The notes: generated by a model not told the origin, from the letters alone. A stretch of DNA of 17,147 bases from Bacteroidota bacterium (GCA_003556985.1 PWPZ01000185.1:1-17147), one strand, 5' to 3'. Numbered from the stretch's first letter, positions 7,709 to 14,199 are shown. Numbers and translations are program-made.

Positions 7709-8386
7709 TTACTGTTCCAGTGGCAATATAACAGTGTCAATTACATGAATGATACCATTGGAAGCAGAAATGTCAGGAATTGCTATAGTAGCTGTTTGCC
7801 CGAAGATATCAAATATCTCACCTCCGGAATTTACTGAAAATGTCTTACCCATCAGCGTTGTAATGGTTCGGTTGCGTACCGGAGGAACCACACTGTTAGC
7901 GGCACGGCGCCCGTCAGTTACGTGATAAAGAAGAACATCGAGGACCAGTTCTGCGGGAAGATCGGAAATCCCGTCAATTTCAAGAAACTCATATAGACCT
8001 TCGAATGCTTCATCGGTTGGAGCAAAAACTGTGTACTGATCTTTTCCGTTCAGGAAAAGGTTCACCAGACCAGCGTCAAGCTCATCATCTACGTACATTA
8101 GTGCACCAACAAGCTCATCGAAGCCTGCACCAATAGCTACTTCAGCAATAGACTCTGAACCCGGTGCCGGTGCACGACGGTCCCTTTTAAGAGTTGCACC
8201 CTCTTGCAGATCCAGGCCAGCAAATAACTCATTGACTTCGGCAACAGATGATTCAGTACCTTTAAGCTCACCCGTTACTTCCAGGTCCTCTTTATTGCAG
8301 GAAACAGCGATAATTGCTACGGCAGATAACAAAACAACCTTGAATGTCATCATACGCCCCAAAATTTTTACATAGTTCTTTTTCAT
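7709..8386 (-). CDS. FAS1 (fasciclin) domain surface lipoprotein
   Basis: A 225-residue lipoprotein with one fasciclin (FAS1) domain. I chose the ATG at 8386 ('MKKNYVKIL'), because the upstream in-frame ATG at 8425 adds residues that do not suit a signal peptide. The signal segment ends in 'IAVSC' with C30 as the lipidated residue. The next residues, 'NKED', are charged as in Bacteroidota lipoprotein export signals, so the protein is probably displayed on the cell surface. A linker (31-78) precedes the FAS1 domain (about 79-222), with H1 motif 'YTVFAPTDEAF' at 118-128, the 'YH' pair at 154-155 and H2 'GIIHVIDTVILP' at 211-222. FAS1 domains mediate adhesion or ligand binding; the partner is unknown. 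A/T-rich upstream region, no Shine-Dalgarno. Confidence 0.88.
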   Translation of the reverse strand: MKKNYVKILGRMMTFKVVLLSAVAIIAVSCNKEDLEVTGELKGTESSVAEVNELFAGLDLQEGATLKRDRRAPAPGSESIAEVAIGAGFDELVGALMYVDDELDAGLVNLFLNGKDQYTVFAPTDEAFEGLYEFLEIDGISDLPAELVLDVLLYHVTDGRRAANSVVPPVRNRTITTLMGKTFSVNSGGEIFDIFGQTATIAIPDISASNGIIHVIDTVILPLEQ

Positions 8387-8535
8387 AACAGATAAATTTT
8401 TAAGTTTATAATGAAACATAAACAACTAAATATAATTTATGTTCACTATTTATGATATTTCATTAAACAAATAATGAAACAATTTACCTGTATGCCCTTT
8501 TTCAGTCTTCAGAGCCAAAGATCAAAAAATTCCGG

Positions 8536-8580
8536 ACAGGCAGGAATTCATGCTCATCTGGTAATTTGTATCCTGCCTGT
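8536..8580 (-). repeat. inverted repeat, possible weak terminator of the TPP operon
   Basis: ACAGGCAGGA (8536-8545) and TCCTGCCTGT (8571-8580) form a perfect 10-bp inverted repeat with a 25-base loop. It lies about 105 bases downstream of the last gene of the riboswitch-controlled operon. On the minus strand the stem is followed after five bases by a run of six T (8525-8530), so it may end that operon, although the gap before the T-run makes it atypical. No gene is supported in 8387-8684. Confidence 0.45.
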
Positions 8581-8684
8581 GCCAATTCATAAATTACTTG
8601 CGCGGCCGGCGTTTGATGATTTCTTAAGGTGGACAGGAACCATGGGAGATTATTTGCGTATTCTTTTTTCCCGGGCATATCAAT

Positions 8685-8975
8685 TTAAAATGATTTATTT
8701 TCACTGTTTCCGGCAACTAAACGAAAGTTTTCGTATGATTTACCTTTAAGATGGTGCTTCCATTTGTCAATCAGGGGTTGTTCCATTTTAAGTTCCCGGT
8801 ACTCATCCGGGCTCATAATAGGAATCCCTTTTACTATAGGATAAATCCGTTTACATTCGTTGCAGGTAAGAAATCCATCTATTATATTACCTTCAATATC
8901 CTTGGTAATAACAGTCAAATTTATTTCTGCCTTGTCAAAAGGGCAACATAATTTTTTTATAGTTTCCTGTCTCAT
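8685..8975 (-). CDS. Trm112-like (UPF0434-type) small protein
   Basis: A 96-residue protein with the Trm112/UPF0434 zinc-ribbon fold. The N-terminal 'LCCPFDK' (9-15) corresponds to the family's CPxC knuckle, with D14 where the second Cys usually lies. The second knuckle 'CNECKRIYPI' has C38 and C41, and it is followed by the hallmark 'YPIVKGIPIM' at 45-54. Three or four ligands could still hold zinc. A polar tail of about 40 residues goes beyond the usual 60-residue bacterial protein. Trm112 is established as a platform that binds and activates SAM-dependent methyltransferases in eukaryotes and archaea. Here it is the last gene of an operon that begins with a SAM methyltransferase, which suggests the two proteins work together (inference). 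It overlaps the previous gene by 4 bases (ATGA). Confidence 0.75.
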   Translation of the reverse strand: MRQETIKKLCCPFDKAEINLTVITKDIEGNIIDGFLTCNECKRIYPIVKGIPIMSPDEYRELKMEQPLIDKWKHHLKGKSYENFRLVAGNSENKSF

Positions 8976-9613
8976 ATGCTTTTTGCTTCTAATTTTCTTA
9001 AATATTTTTTAACTGATTCATCAGGTAATGCAGAATTCATAACGCCTGAAATAACTGCTACTCCATCAAAAGATAACCCGTTTAGCTTTTCCATGTTTTC
9101 CGGTTTTATCCCTCCTGACAGAAAGATTGGTAATGTAGTCATCTTCCTGGCTTCCTTAATGGTTTCGAAGGTGACAAGTTCGCAACTGGTAGCCGTAGCA
9201 GAAGGAAAAACAGAGCAAAAAGAGATATAATCCATATTGTTTTCATCTGCCCAACCCACCAGCGACAAATCGTTACTGCAGGTTAAACCTGCTATAAATT
9301 CACTTTTTATCTTTCCTTTTATTTTCTCGAGATCTCCGGGTACATGATCAAAATGAACACCATCCAATCCGGCTTTAATTATCCATTCCCACCTGTTATT
9401 GATAAGCACAGGAACATTTTTTTTATGACAAAGCCTGACAATGCCGGTAATCAGTTCTGAGTTGTCCTGCTGGGAAGAAAAATTATCCCATATCTGTACA
9501 ACTGAGATTTTCTCCTGCAATACTGATTTGAGTTTTCCGGTTAAAACGGTCTTATCTAATGACGGATCTATAACCAGATATATTCCACCTCTTATTTTTC
9601 TCATCTTTTTCAT
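8972..9613 (-). CDS. divergent ThiE/TenI-fold protein
   Basis: A 213-residue TIM-barrel protein of the thiamin phosphate synthase (ThiE)/TenI superfamily. The framework matches: 'GIYLVID' near the start, 'NVPVLINNRWEW' (66-77), 'GLDGVHFD' (82-89), 'MDYISFCSVFPSAT' (127-140), 'LPIFLSGGI' (161-169) and 'FDGVAVISGV' (182-191). But residues that define ThiE activity differ. The QLR-x-K site reads VQIWDN, the metal-binding Asp of NDR is Asn (INNR), the GxSxH loop reads GLTCSN, and the PTxTK phosphate/pyrophosphate segment reads PSATATS. It may therefore catalyse another reaction or only bind a thiazole or thiamin-like ligand. I place the start at ATG 9613, whose A of TAATG lies in the preceding stop, rather than a TTG three codons earlier; this favours translational coupling. 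TPP-riboswitch control supports a thiamin-related role. Confidence 0.75.
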   Translation of the reverse strand: MKKMRKIRGGIYLVIDPSLDKTVLTGKLKSVLQEKISVVQIWDNFSSQQDNSELITGIVRLCHKKNVPVLINNRWEWIIKAGLDGVHFDHVPGDLEKIKGKIKSEFIAGLTCSNDLSLVGWADENNMDYISFCSVFPSATATSCELVTFETIKEARKMTTLPIFLSGGIKPENMEKLNGLSFDGVAVISGVMNSALPDESVKKYLRKLEAKSI

Positions 9614-10668
9614 TATTTCCAACCTTCACTGTAAGCTTTAAAGAATGCAGCCCAGTATGGATCTTCCTCCATATAAATTAAATCCGTTTCATTTCCATTC
9701 TCAACCAATTTGATACCATATTCTTTTTCTTTGATCTCACCAACAGCAGAACAGAGTATGTTATTTTTGCCCAAACGATTCTTTACCAGAGATACTTTAT
9801 CTTTTGTACAGGTAATGATCATTGATCCCGCACCTATGCTATGACGGGGATCTATCGAAAAGAGCCTGCAAACCTCTTCCTGCACACTTCCCACAGGTAT
9901 ATGATCATCAAATACCTGGGCGCCATTACCCGATGCACAGGCAAGTTCATATATAGCTCCAAGTATTCCCCCTTCCGTAACATCATGCATGGCATTCACC
10001 TCATTTTTCCCGTTTTGCACTTCAGCCGCCGTAAGGGCGTCATCTAATGATGATGTTTGATAAAACAATCCGCATGCCTCATGGTAAGTTTCATGCCCCA
10101 ATCTGTTTTTTACGGTTTCGGGAAAACTCATTGCAAGGATAGAGGTAGAAGAAAGAGCACATTGTTTAGTTACCAAAATTACATCTCCCGGTTTTGCTTT
10201 CCGGGAAATAAGTAATTTAGATTTTGGAGCCACAGTAATAAAAGTACCTCCACCGGCAATTGTAGAATTTTGTCCTTCAATGAAGCCAGTATGTCCCCCG
10301 GTAATGGCTATACCTAATTGAGCCGAGAATTTGTGTATATAATTCCAATAAGTTTTAAAGTCGTTCCTGGAAAAATCTGCCGGCAGATTCAATATGAATT
10401 GTCCGTACATGGGGGCAAAACCCGTAGTTGCCATATCATTTGCCAACAGATGAACAGACAACCATGCAGATTCTTCAAGGCCCAACGAAGGAATAAGTGA
10501 TAATGGGTCGCTGGTTACAGCCATTGCCATACCTCCCTGCAGGTCAATTAAAGAAACATCAACACCAAAGCCGGGACCTGTGATTACTTCATTCCGATCT
10601 TTTCCGCATTTTGTCTTAATTATTTCTTCAAATAACCGGTGATCTATTTTTCCAAGTTTATCTTCCAT
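9613..10668 (-). CDS. AIR synthase-superfamily protein (HypE/ThiL/PurM-like)
   Basis: A 351-residue protein of the PurM/ThiL/HypE/SelD ATP-binding superfamily. Visible motifs are 'GPGFGVD' (31-37), 'TSDP' (52-55), 'LLANDMATTGFAP' (74-86), 'TGGHTGF' (123-129) and 'MHDVTEGGILGAIYELA' (227-243). The last is the strongest and is closest to HypE-like members. It is unlikely to be a true HypE. The C-terminus ends '...SEGWK' and lacks the PRxC carrying the essential Cys, and no hydrogenase genes are nearby. ThiL (thiamin phosphate kinase) and PurM (makes AIR, the pyrimidine precursor of thiamin) are in the same superfamily, so a thiamin-related kinase or synthetase is plausible given riboswitch control. 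The usual acidic GDDA/GEDA site is reduced to one Asp (D37). ATG directly abuts the methyltransferase stop (TAAATG). Confidence 0.78.
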   Translation of the reverse strand: MEDKLGKIDHRLFEEIIKTKCGKDRNEVITGPGFGVDVSLIDLQGGMAMAVTSDPLSLIPSLGLEESAWLSVHLLANDMATTGFAPMYGQFILNLPADFSRNDFKTYWNYIHKFSAQLGIAITGGHTGFIEGQNSTIAGGGTFITVAPKSKLLISRKAKPGDVILVTKQCALSSTSILAMSFPETVKNRLGHETYHEACGLFYQTSSLDDALTAAEVQNGKNEVNAMHDVTEGGILGAIYELACASGNGAQVFDDHIPVGSVQEEVCRLFSIDPRHSIGAGSMIITCTKDKVSLVKNRLGKNNILCSAVGEIKEKEYGIKLVENGNETDLIYMEEDPYWAAFFKAYSEGWK

Positions 10669-11391
10669 TTATTCCAGGTCTTTTAGTTTAATGTAAAGAC
10701 CGAAAAAATCGCCATAAGGCAATCCCCACTGTTGAACGGGGAACCATTTTGGCAGACCTGTACAAGTCCATTCTATTGAGTATTGCCTGCCTTCAAGTGC
10801 TTCCCTAATGATTGTGATTAATTTTTCAGGTGTATAAAAAGTAGCAGTGATATAAAAGGGATTCTTCCCGAATATTTGCTGAATACGTCTTCTCAGTACT
10901 TTTGGAGAATTTTTATTCATCATGCCCATTGCAATACCATATTTTGCTACTCTCGCCGCCTCTTGTATAACTTTTACAGGATCCTTATAATATTCAAAAG
11001 TGGTTATAAATGCCAGGGCATCATAAGTATGATCCTTAAAGGGCATATGGTGAGAATCTGCCATTACCAGGTCCCCTTCGAACAAGTGAATCGCCTGTGA
11101 CAGCATCAGTGGTGAAATATCGCCTCCGGTGGCTTCTATTCCTATTTCCTTCCACCAACGCGTAAACCGGGTAGTGCCACAACCAAACTCAAGTAATGTT
11201 TTTATACGTTTATCTTTGGACACGAGCTGTTCCATCACCTTTTTCTGCCATACTTCAGCACGCTTATACCTGCCTTCATACCATTGTTCATAAGTATCGG
11301 TGTGCTCCCGATTAAAGAACCATTCTGGTCTGTTTTGCCAGTTTTGGTGGCTTTTGGAAATTAATTCATTGGAAGTTTTTATAATATCCAT
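10669..11391 (-). CDS. class I SAM-dependent methyltransferase, first gene of TPP-controlled operon
   Basis: A 240-residue Rossmann-fold methyltransferase. Motif I is 'LLEFGCGTTRFTRWW' (66-80). Motif II is 'GGDIS' (89-93) with D91 expected to bind the ribose of SAM. The adenine-binding segment is 'ADSHHMPFKDHTYDAL' (111-126), followed by an 'FEYYKDP' post-motif at 132-138. The N-terminal 45 residues and the aromatic C-terminal region (204-236, rich in Trp, Phe and Tyr) are not standard and may shape the substrate site. The acceptor is unknown. As the first gene behind a TPP riboswitch, it likely acts on a thiamin precursor, breakdown product or analogue (inference). A Trm112-like protein is encoded at the other end of the operon and could be its activator. 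Start is ATG 20 bases after the leader terminator U-run, without a Shine-Dalgarno. Confidence 0.85.
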   Translation of the reverse strand: MDIIKTSNELISKSHQNWQNRPEWFFNREHTDTYEQWYEGRYKRAEVWQKKVMEQLVSKDKRIKTLLEFGCGTTRFTRWWKEIGIEATGGDISPLMLSQAIHLFEGDLVMADSHHMPFKDHTYDALAFITTFEYYKDPVKVIQEAARVAKYGIAMGMMNKNSPKVLRRRIQQIFGKNPFYITATFYTPEKLITIIREALEGRQYSIEWTCTGLPKWFPVQQWGLPYGDFFGLYIKLKDLE

Positions 11392-11410
11392 TTTACAAGT
11401 TATTTAAAAT

Positions 11411-11447
11411 AAAAAATCCATCCGTTCGAAATTTTCAAAGGGATGGA
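11411..11447 (-). terminator. regulated intrinsic terminator of the TPP leader
   Basis: On the minus strand TCCATCC (11447-11441) pairs with GGATGGA (11423-11417), followed by six T (11416-11411), just before the methyltransferase ATG. The 5' strand overlaps CATCCCT (11445-11439), a perfect 7-bp complement to AGGGATG in the 3' part of the riboswitch (11479-11473). So an antiterminator and this terminator exclude each other, indicating TPP-induced transcription termination. Confidence 0.88.
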
Positions 11448-11470
11448 GTATAAAATGGATCATCTTAAAC

Positions 11471-11542
11471 TGCATCCCTACGTTGGCATTATCCAAATCA
11501 GGTACCGGGTTTAATCTCAGCCTTGCTTAAGCACCCCGTGCA
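11471..11542 (-). promoter_or_regulatory. TPP riboswitch (THI box)
   Basis: The minus strand shows the conserved TPP aptamer elements in order: GGGGTGC, GGCTGAGA with the following ACCC, then ACCTGATTTGGATAATGCCA and CGTAGGGA. UGCA at 11542-11539 and UGCA at 11474-11471 close the P1 stem. The order and spacing closely follow the E. coli thiM aptamer. The GCTGAGA pyrimidine-sensing and GATAATGCCA/GTAGGGA diphosphate-sensing cores are intact. The short P3 arm (TTAAGC region) resembles bacterial types. It lies between a Bacteroidota-type promoter and a terminator, so rising TPP should switch off the four downstream genes. Confidence 0.97.
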
Positions 11543-11551
11543 TTAGATTTA

Positions 11552-11577
11552 CAAATATACAACAAATTTCCCGTCAA
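11552..11577 (-). promoter_or_regulatory. Bacteroidota-type promoter of the TPP operon
   Basis: On the minus strand TATATTTG (11559-11552) is an exact match to the Bacteroidota -7 consensus TAnnTTTG. A TTG (11577-11575) lies upstream, at a spacing of 15 bases that is shorter than the usual 19 or so, so the -33 assignment is weak. Transcription would start around 11545, immediately before the riboswitch, which fits. Confidence 0.65.
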
Positions 11578-11676
11578 TTGAAAATTCAAAAACGAGCATT
11601 GTATTGAATGGAGAATTAACTGCAGGTCAATTTTTTCAACCGAAAATTATACAAAAACGTGTGAATGAATCATCAA

Positions 11677-11690
11677 TGTGCCAGGGCACA
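11677..11690. repeat. short dyad in divergent promoter region
   Basis: TGTGCC-AG-GGCACA is a perfect 6-bp dyad with a 2-base centre, in the gap between the divergent TPP operon and the XRE-cupin gene. Its form suits a dimeric regulator such as the XRE protein encoded next to it, but only one copy was seen. No gene is supported in 11560-11837. Confidence 0.35.
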
Positions 11691-11837
11691 CAAAAAGCCA
11701 TGATCAAACCAGGGGGATCCATACGAGTGAAATATTGAATATGAATACTCTGCAATGGGGCCTTCGGGGTTTTTCGCAATTTTATTTTTATTGCTTATAA
11801 ATTTTGAACAAATTACGCTGGTTATCATTCAAAAACA

Positions 11838-11845
11838 TAATTTTG
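11838..11845 (+). promoter_or_regulatory. candidate -7 element of the XRE-cupin gene
   Basis: TAATTTTG matches the Bacteroidota TAnnTTTG consensus exactly. A start of transcription around 11850 suits translation from the ATG at 11892 and argues against the upstream GTG at 11850. No TTTG at the expected -33 distance is visible, so support is limited. Confidence 0.45.
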
Positions 11846-11891
11846 CCCGGTGATTTTATGGGTCAATACAATCGGGACAAAATTCAGAACC

Positions 11892-12467
11892 ATGACAAAT
11901 ACAAAACAAGTCGGAGAAAAACTGAAAAGCATCCGTGAGCTCAGGAACATCACTGTTGCCGAACTGGCAGAACGGGCAGGGATGACAGAAGAAATCATTA
12001 CTCTTATTGAGGAGGGCAGGGAGCTGCCTTCTCTGTCACCATTGGTTAAAATAGCCCGCACCCTGGGAGTAAGGCTGGGAACATTTATAGATGATGCCGA
12101 AATTCTCGGACCAATAATCAGCCGGAAGGGTGAACTGCGGAAAGGGATCAGCTTTTCTACCGGTGGAAAAGGCTATAATCCTCACCTGGATTTTCATCCC
12201 CTGGCAGGAGATAAGTCCGGAAGACATATGGAGCCCTTTATTGTGGAAATAGAGCCCTCTCCTGCCCCGAAAGAAACCTTCTCCAGCCATGAGGGTGAGG
12301 AATTCCTTTATATCCTTTCAGGTGAAATAGAAATACAATACGGAAAGGAAAAACACAAACTTGCCGAAGGAGACAGCATCTACTTCGATTCAATCGTCAG
12401 TCACAGCGTATGGTGCCCTGGGCAGATACCCGCTATAATTCTGGCTATGGTTTATGCTCCTTTTTAA
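11892..12467 (+). CDS. XRE-family regulator with C-terminal cupin domain
   Basis: A 191-residue transcription factor. Residues 6-65 form a helix-turn-helix of the XRE/HTH_3 type ('ITVAELAERAGMTEEIITLIEEG'-like, split over 20-42). Residues about 114-190 form a cupin_2 domain with 'SHEGEEFLYILSGEIEI' (132-148), 'LAEGDSIYF' (157-165) and 'SHSVWCPG' (170-177). Proteins of this layout bind a small ligand in the cupin barrel and regulate adjacent metabolic genes. The neighbour 19 bases downstream is an acyl-CoA synthetase, so a fatty or organic acid, or its CoA ester, is a likely signal (inference). I start at the ATG at 11892, which opens directly into the HTH; an in-frame GTG at 11850 would add 14 residues that do not look conserved. 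Confidence 0.88.
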   Translation: MTNTKQVGEKLKSIRELRNITVAELAERAGMTEEIITLIEEGRELPSLSPLVKIARTLGVRLGTFIDDAEILGPIISRKGELRKGISFSTGGKGYNPHLDFHPLAGDKSGRHMEPFIVEIEPSPAPKETFSSHEGEEFLYILSGEIEIQYGKEKHKLAEGDSIYFDSIVSHSVWCPGQIPAIILAMVYAPF

Positions 12468-12486
12468 GAGATAAGAGATAAGAGAT
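12466..12486 (+). repeat. three perfect tandem copies of AAGAGAT
   Basis: AAGAGAT occurs three times without interruption (12466-12472, 12473-12479, 12480-12486). It begins inside the stop codon of the XRE-cupin gene and ends at the base before the ATG of the acyl-CoA synthetase gene. It thus makes up the whole intergenic spacer and ribosome-binding region. Copy-number change would alter spacing without touching either coding sequence. Confidence 0.9.
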
Positions 12487-14115
12487 ATGGAATTATTGAA
12501 TAAGACACTTGGACAGTGCCTGGAACAGTGGGCCATGAAAAGTCCTGATCGGGAATTTCTGATATATCCCGACAGAAATCTTAGATTCAGTTACGCCGGC
12601 TTTAACGAAAGGGTTGACAATCTTGCCAGGGCCCTGCTGGAGATCGGTATGAAGCCGGGTGATAAGCTTGGGATATGGGCGAACAATGTGCCCGACTGGC
12701 TGACGCTGATGTTTGCCACTGCGAAAACAGGAATAGTGCTGGTTACTATAAATACCAACTACCGGTTGCATGAACTTGAGTACCTTGTAAAGAATTCGGA
12801 TCTGAAGACCATTTGTCTGGTCGACAGATTCCGCGACAGCGATTATGTCAGCATGATCTATGAGTTGATTCCCGAGCTCAGGGAATGCCAGCGCGGCAAG
12901 CTTAAATCTGCAAAATTTCCGGTACTGGAAAATGTTATATTCATCGGTCCCGAGAAACACCGCGGCATGTATTCATTGCCGGAACTGTTGCTGCTGGGTT
13001 CACAACTGAACGATGCCGATCTTAATGAAGTAAAAGCAGGCCTGGATCCGGATGATGTGGTGAATATGCAGTATACTTCCGGAACTACCGGTTTTCCGAA
13101 AGGGGTAATGCTTACACATCATAATATCGTCAATAACGGGTATACCATCGGGCAATGTATGAATTATACACCGGAAGACCGGCTTTGTGTCTGTGTTCCT
13201 CTATTCCATTGTTTTGGCTGCGTTCTGGCGGTTTGCTCCATCATCACCCACGGGGCAACCATGGTAATGGTGGAAAGCTTTGATCCCCTGCTGGTGCTGG
13301 CTTCGGTCCAGAAGGAAAAATGCACGGCTTTGTATGGTGTGCCCACAATGTTCATTGCAGAACTGAATCATCCAATGTTCAATATGTTTAACCTTTCTTC
13401 ACTGCGGACAGGTATCATGGCCGGGGCGCTCTGCCCGGTCGAAACAATGAAAGCCGTCATGGAAAAGATGAATATGAGGGAGGTCATTATTGTATACGGT
13501 TTAACGGAAACGTCGCCGGGAATGACCGCCACCACCACATCAGATCCGGCCGAACTAAGGGCTACCACCGTTGGTAAGGCACTGCCTTTTGTTGAAGTTT
13601 CGGTGAAGGATCCCGAAACCGGAAGGGAATGCGAAAGAGGCGTTCAGGGTGAGCTATGCTGCCGTGGTTACAATATAATGAAGGGTTATTATAGGAATCC
13701 CGAAGCTACTGCAGAAGCTATCGACCCGGAAGGCTGGCTTCATTCGGGCGATCTGGGTGTAATGGATGAGAAAGGTTATGTAAGGGTAACCGGCCGCATC
13801 AAGGATATGATCATCAGGGGCGGTGAAAACATTTACCCCCGTGAAATAGAGAACTTCCTGTTCCGGATGCCGGGAATACAGAATATTGAAGTGGCAGGTG
13901 TTCCGGACGAGAGATACGGAGAAGAGATCGGGGCATTTATTATACTTAAGGAAGGTGTAGATATGAAAGAGGAAGATGTCAGGGATTACTGCCGTGGAAA
14001 GATCTCCCGGCACAAAATACCCAGGCATGTATTTTTCCTGAAAGAATATCCTTTGACGGCCAGCGGAAAGATCCAGAAATACAAGCTCAGGAAGTGGGCT
14101 TCAGAAAAAATCTGA
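12487..14115 (+). CDS. AMP-forming acyl-CoA synthetase
   Basis: A 542-residue member of the ANL (AMP-binding) superfamily, which activates a carboxylic acid with ATP to an acyl-adenylate and then transfers it to CoA. All core motifs are intact: P-loop 'YTSGTTGFPKGVMLTH' (196-211), 'VYGLTET' (336-342), 'WLHSGDLG' (417-424) with D422, 'VTGRIKDMIIRGGENIYP' (434-451) with R437, and the C-terminal 'PLTASGKIQK' (522-531) with catalytic K528. Length and motifs fit medium- or long-chain fatty acyl-CoA synthetases (FadD/FadK-like). The exact acid cannot be told. It follows an XRE-cupin regulator by 19 bases and is very likely cotranscribed and regulated by it. Start is ATG directly after a 7-bp tandem repeat; no Shine-Dalgarno. 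Confidence 0.92.
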   Translation: MELLNKTLGQCLEQWAMKSPDREFLIYPDRNLRFSYAGFNERVDNLARALLEIGMKPGDKLGIWANNVPDWLTLMFATAKTGIVLVTINTNYRLHELEYLVKNSDLKTICLVDRFRDSDYVSMIYELIPELRECQRGKLKSAKFPVLENVIFIGPEKHRGMYSLPELLLLGSQLNDADLNEVKAGLDPDDVVNMQYTSGTTGFPKGVMLTHHNIVNNGYTIGQCMNYTPEDRLCVCVPLFHCFGCVLAVCSIITHGATMVMVESFDPLLVLASVQKEKCTALYGVPTMFIAELNHPMFNMFNLSSLRTGIMAGALCPVETMKAVMEKMNMREVIIVYGLTETSPGMTATTTSDPAELRATTVGKALPFVEVSVKDPETGRECERGVQGELCCRGYNIMKGYYRNPEATAEAIDPEGWLHSGDLGVMDEKGYVRVTGRIKDMIIRGGENIYPREIENFLFRMPGIQNIEVAGVPDERYGEEIGAFIILKEGVDMKEEDVRDYCRGKISRHKIPRHVFFLKEYPLTASGKIQKYKLRKWASEKI

Positions 14116-14147
14116 ATCCAGGTCCAACCCTTTCTGCATTTATGACA

Positions 14148-14199
14148 GGCCGGCGGGTTACATGACGGGACAAACTCCCCCGCATCATCCTGCCGGGCC
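14148..14199. repeat. G/C-rich hairpin between convergent genes
   Basis: GGCCGGCGGG (14148-14157) pairs with CCTGCCGGGCC (14189-14199) over ten pairs, with one bulged G and one G-T pair. The loop contains a smaller GGGA/TCCC stem. It lies between the convergent acyl-CoA synthetase and PurC-like genes but has no T-run on either side. It may stop or pause transcription. The stretch is notably more G/C rich than the rest of the window. Confidence 0.45.

Noticed and set aside
8474..8749. Plus-strand open frame of 91 codons
   Set aside because: It overlaps the Trm112-like gene on the opposite strand, crosses the inverted repeat at 8536-8580, has no family resemblance and no ribosome site.
9611..9622. 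TTG start three codons upstream for the ThiE-like gene
   Set aside because: The ATG at 9613 overlaps the preceding stop as TAATG, a classic coupled arrangement, and needs no rare start codon.
9613..10668. HypE hydrogenase maturation protein
   Set aside because: The essential C-terminal PRxC is absent, no hydrogenase genes are present and the gene is under TPP control.
11850..11891. GTG start at 11850 for the XRE-cupin gene
   Set aside because: It would lie at the predicted transcription start behind the TAATTTTG element; the ATG at 11892 opens directly into the HTH domain.
14148..14199. Intrinsic terminator
   Set aside because: Stable hairpin but no T-run on either strand; listed only as a repeat.
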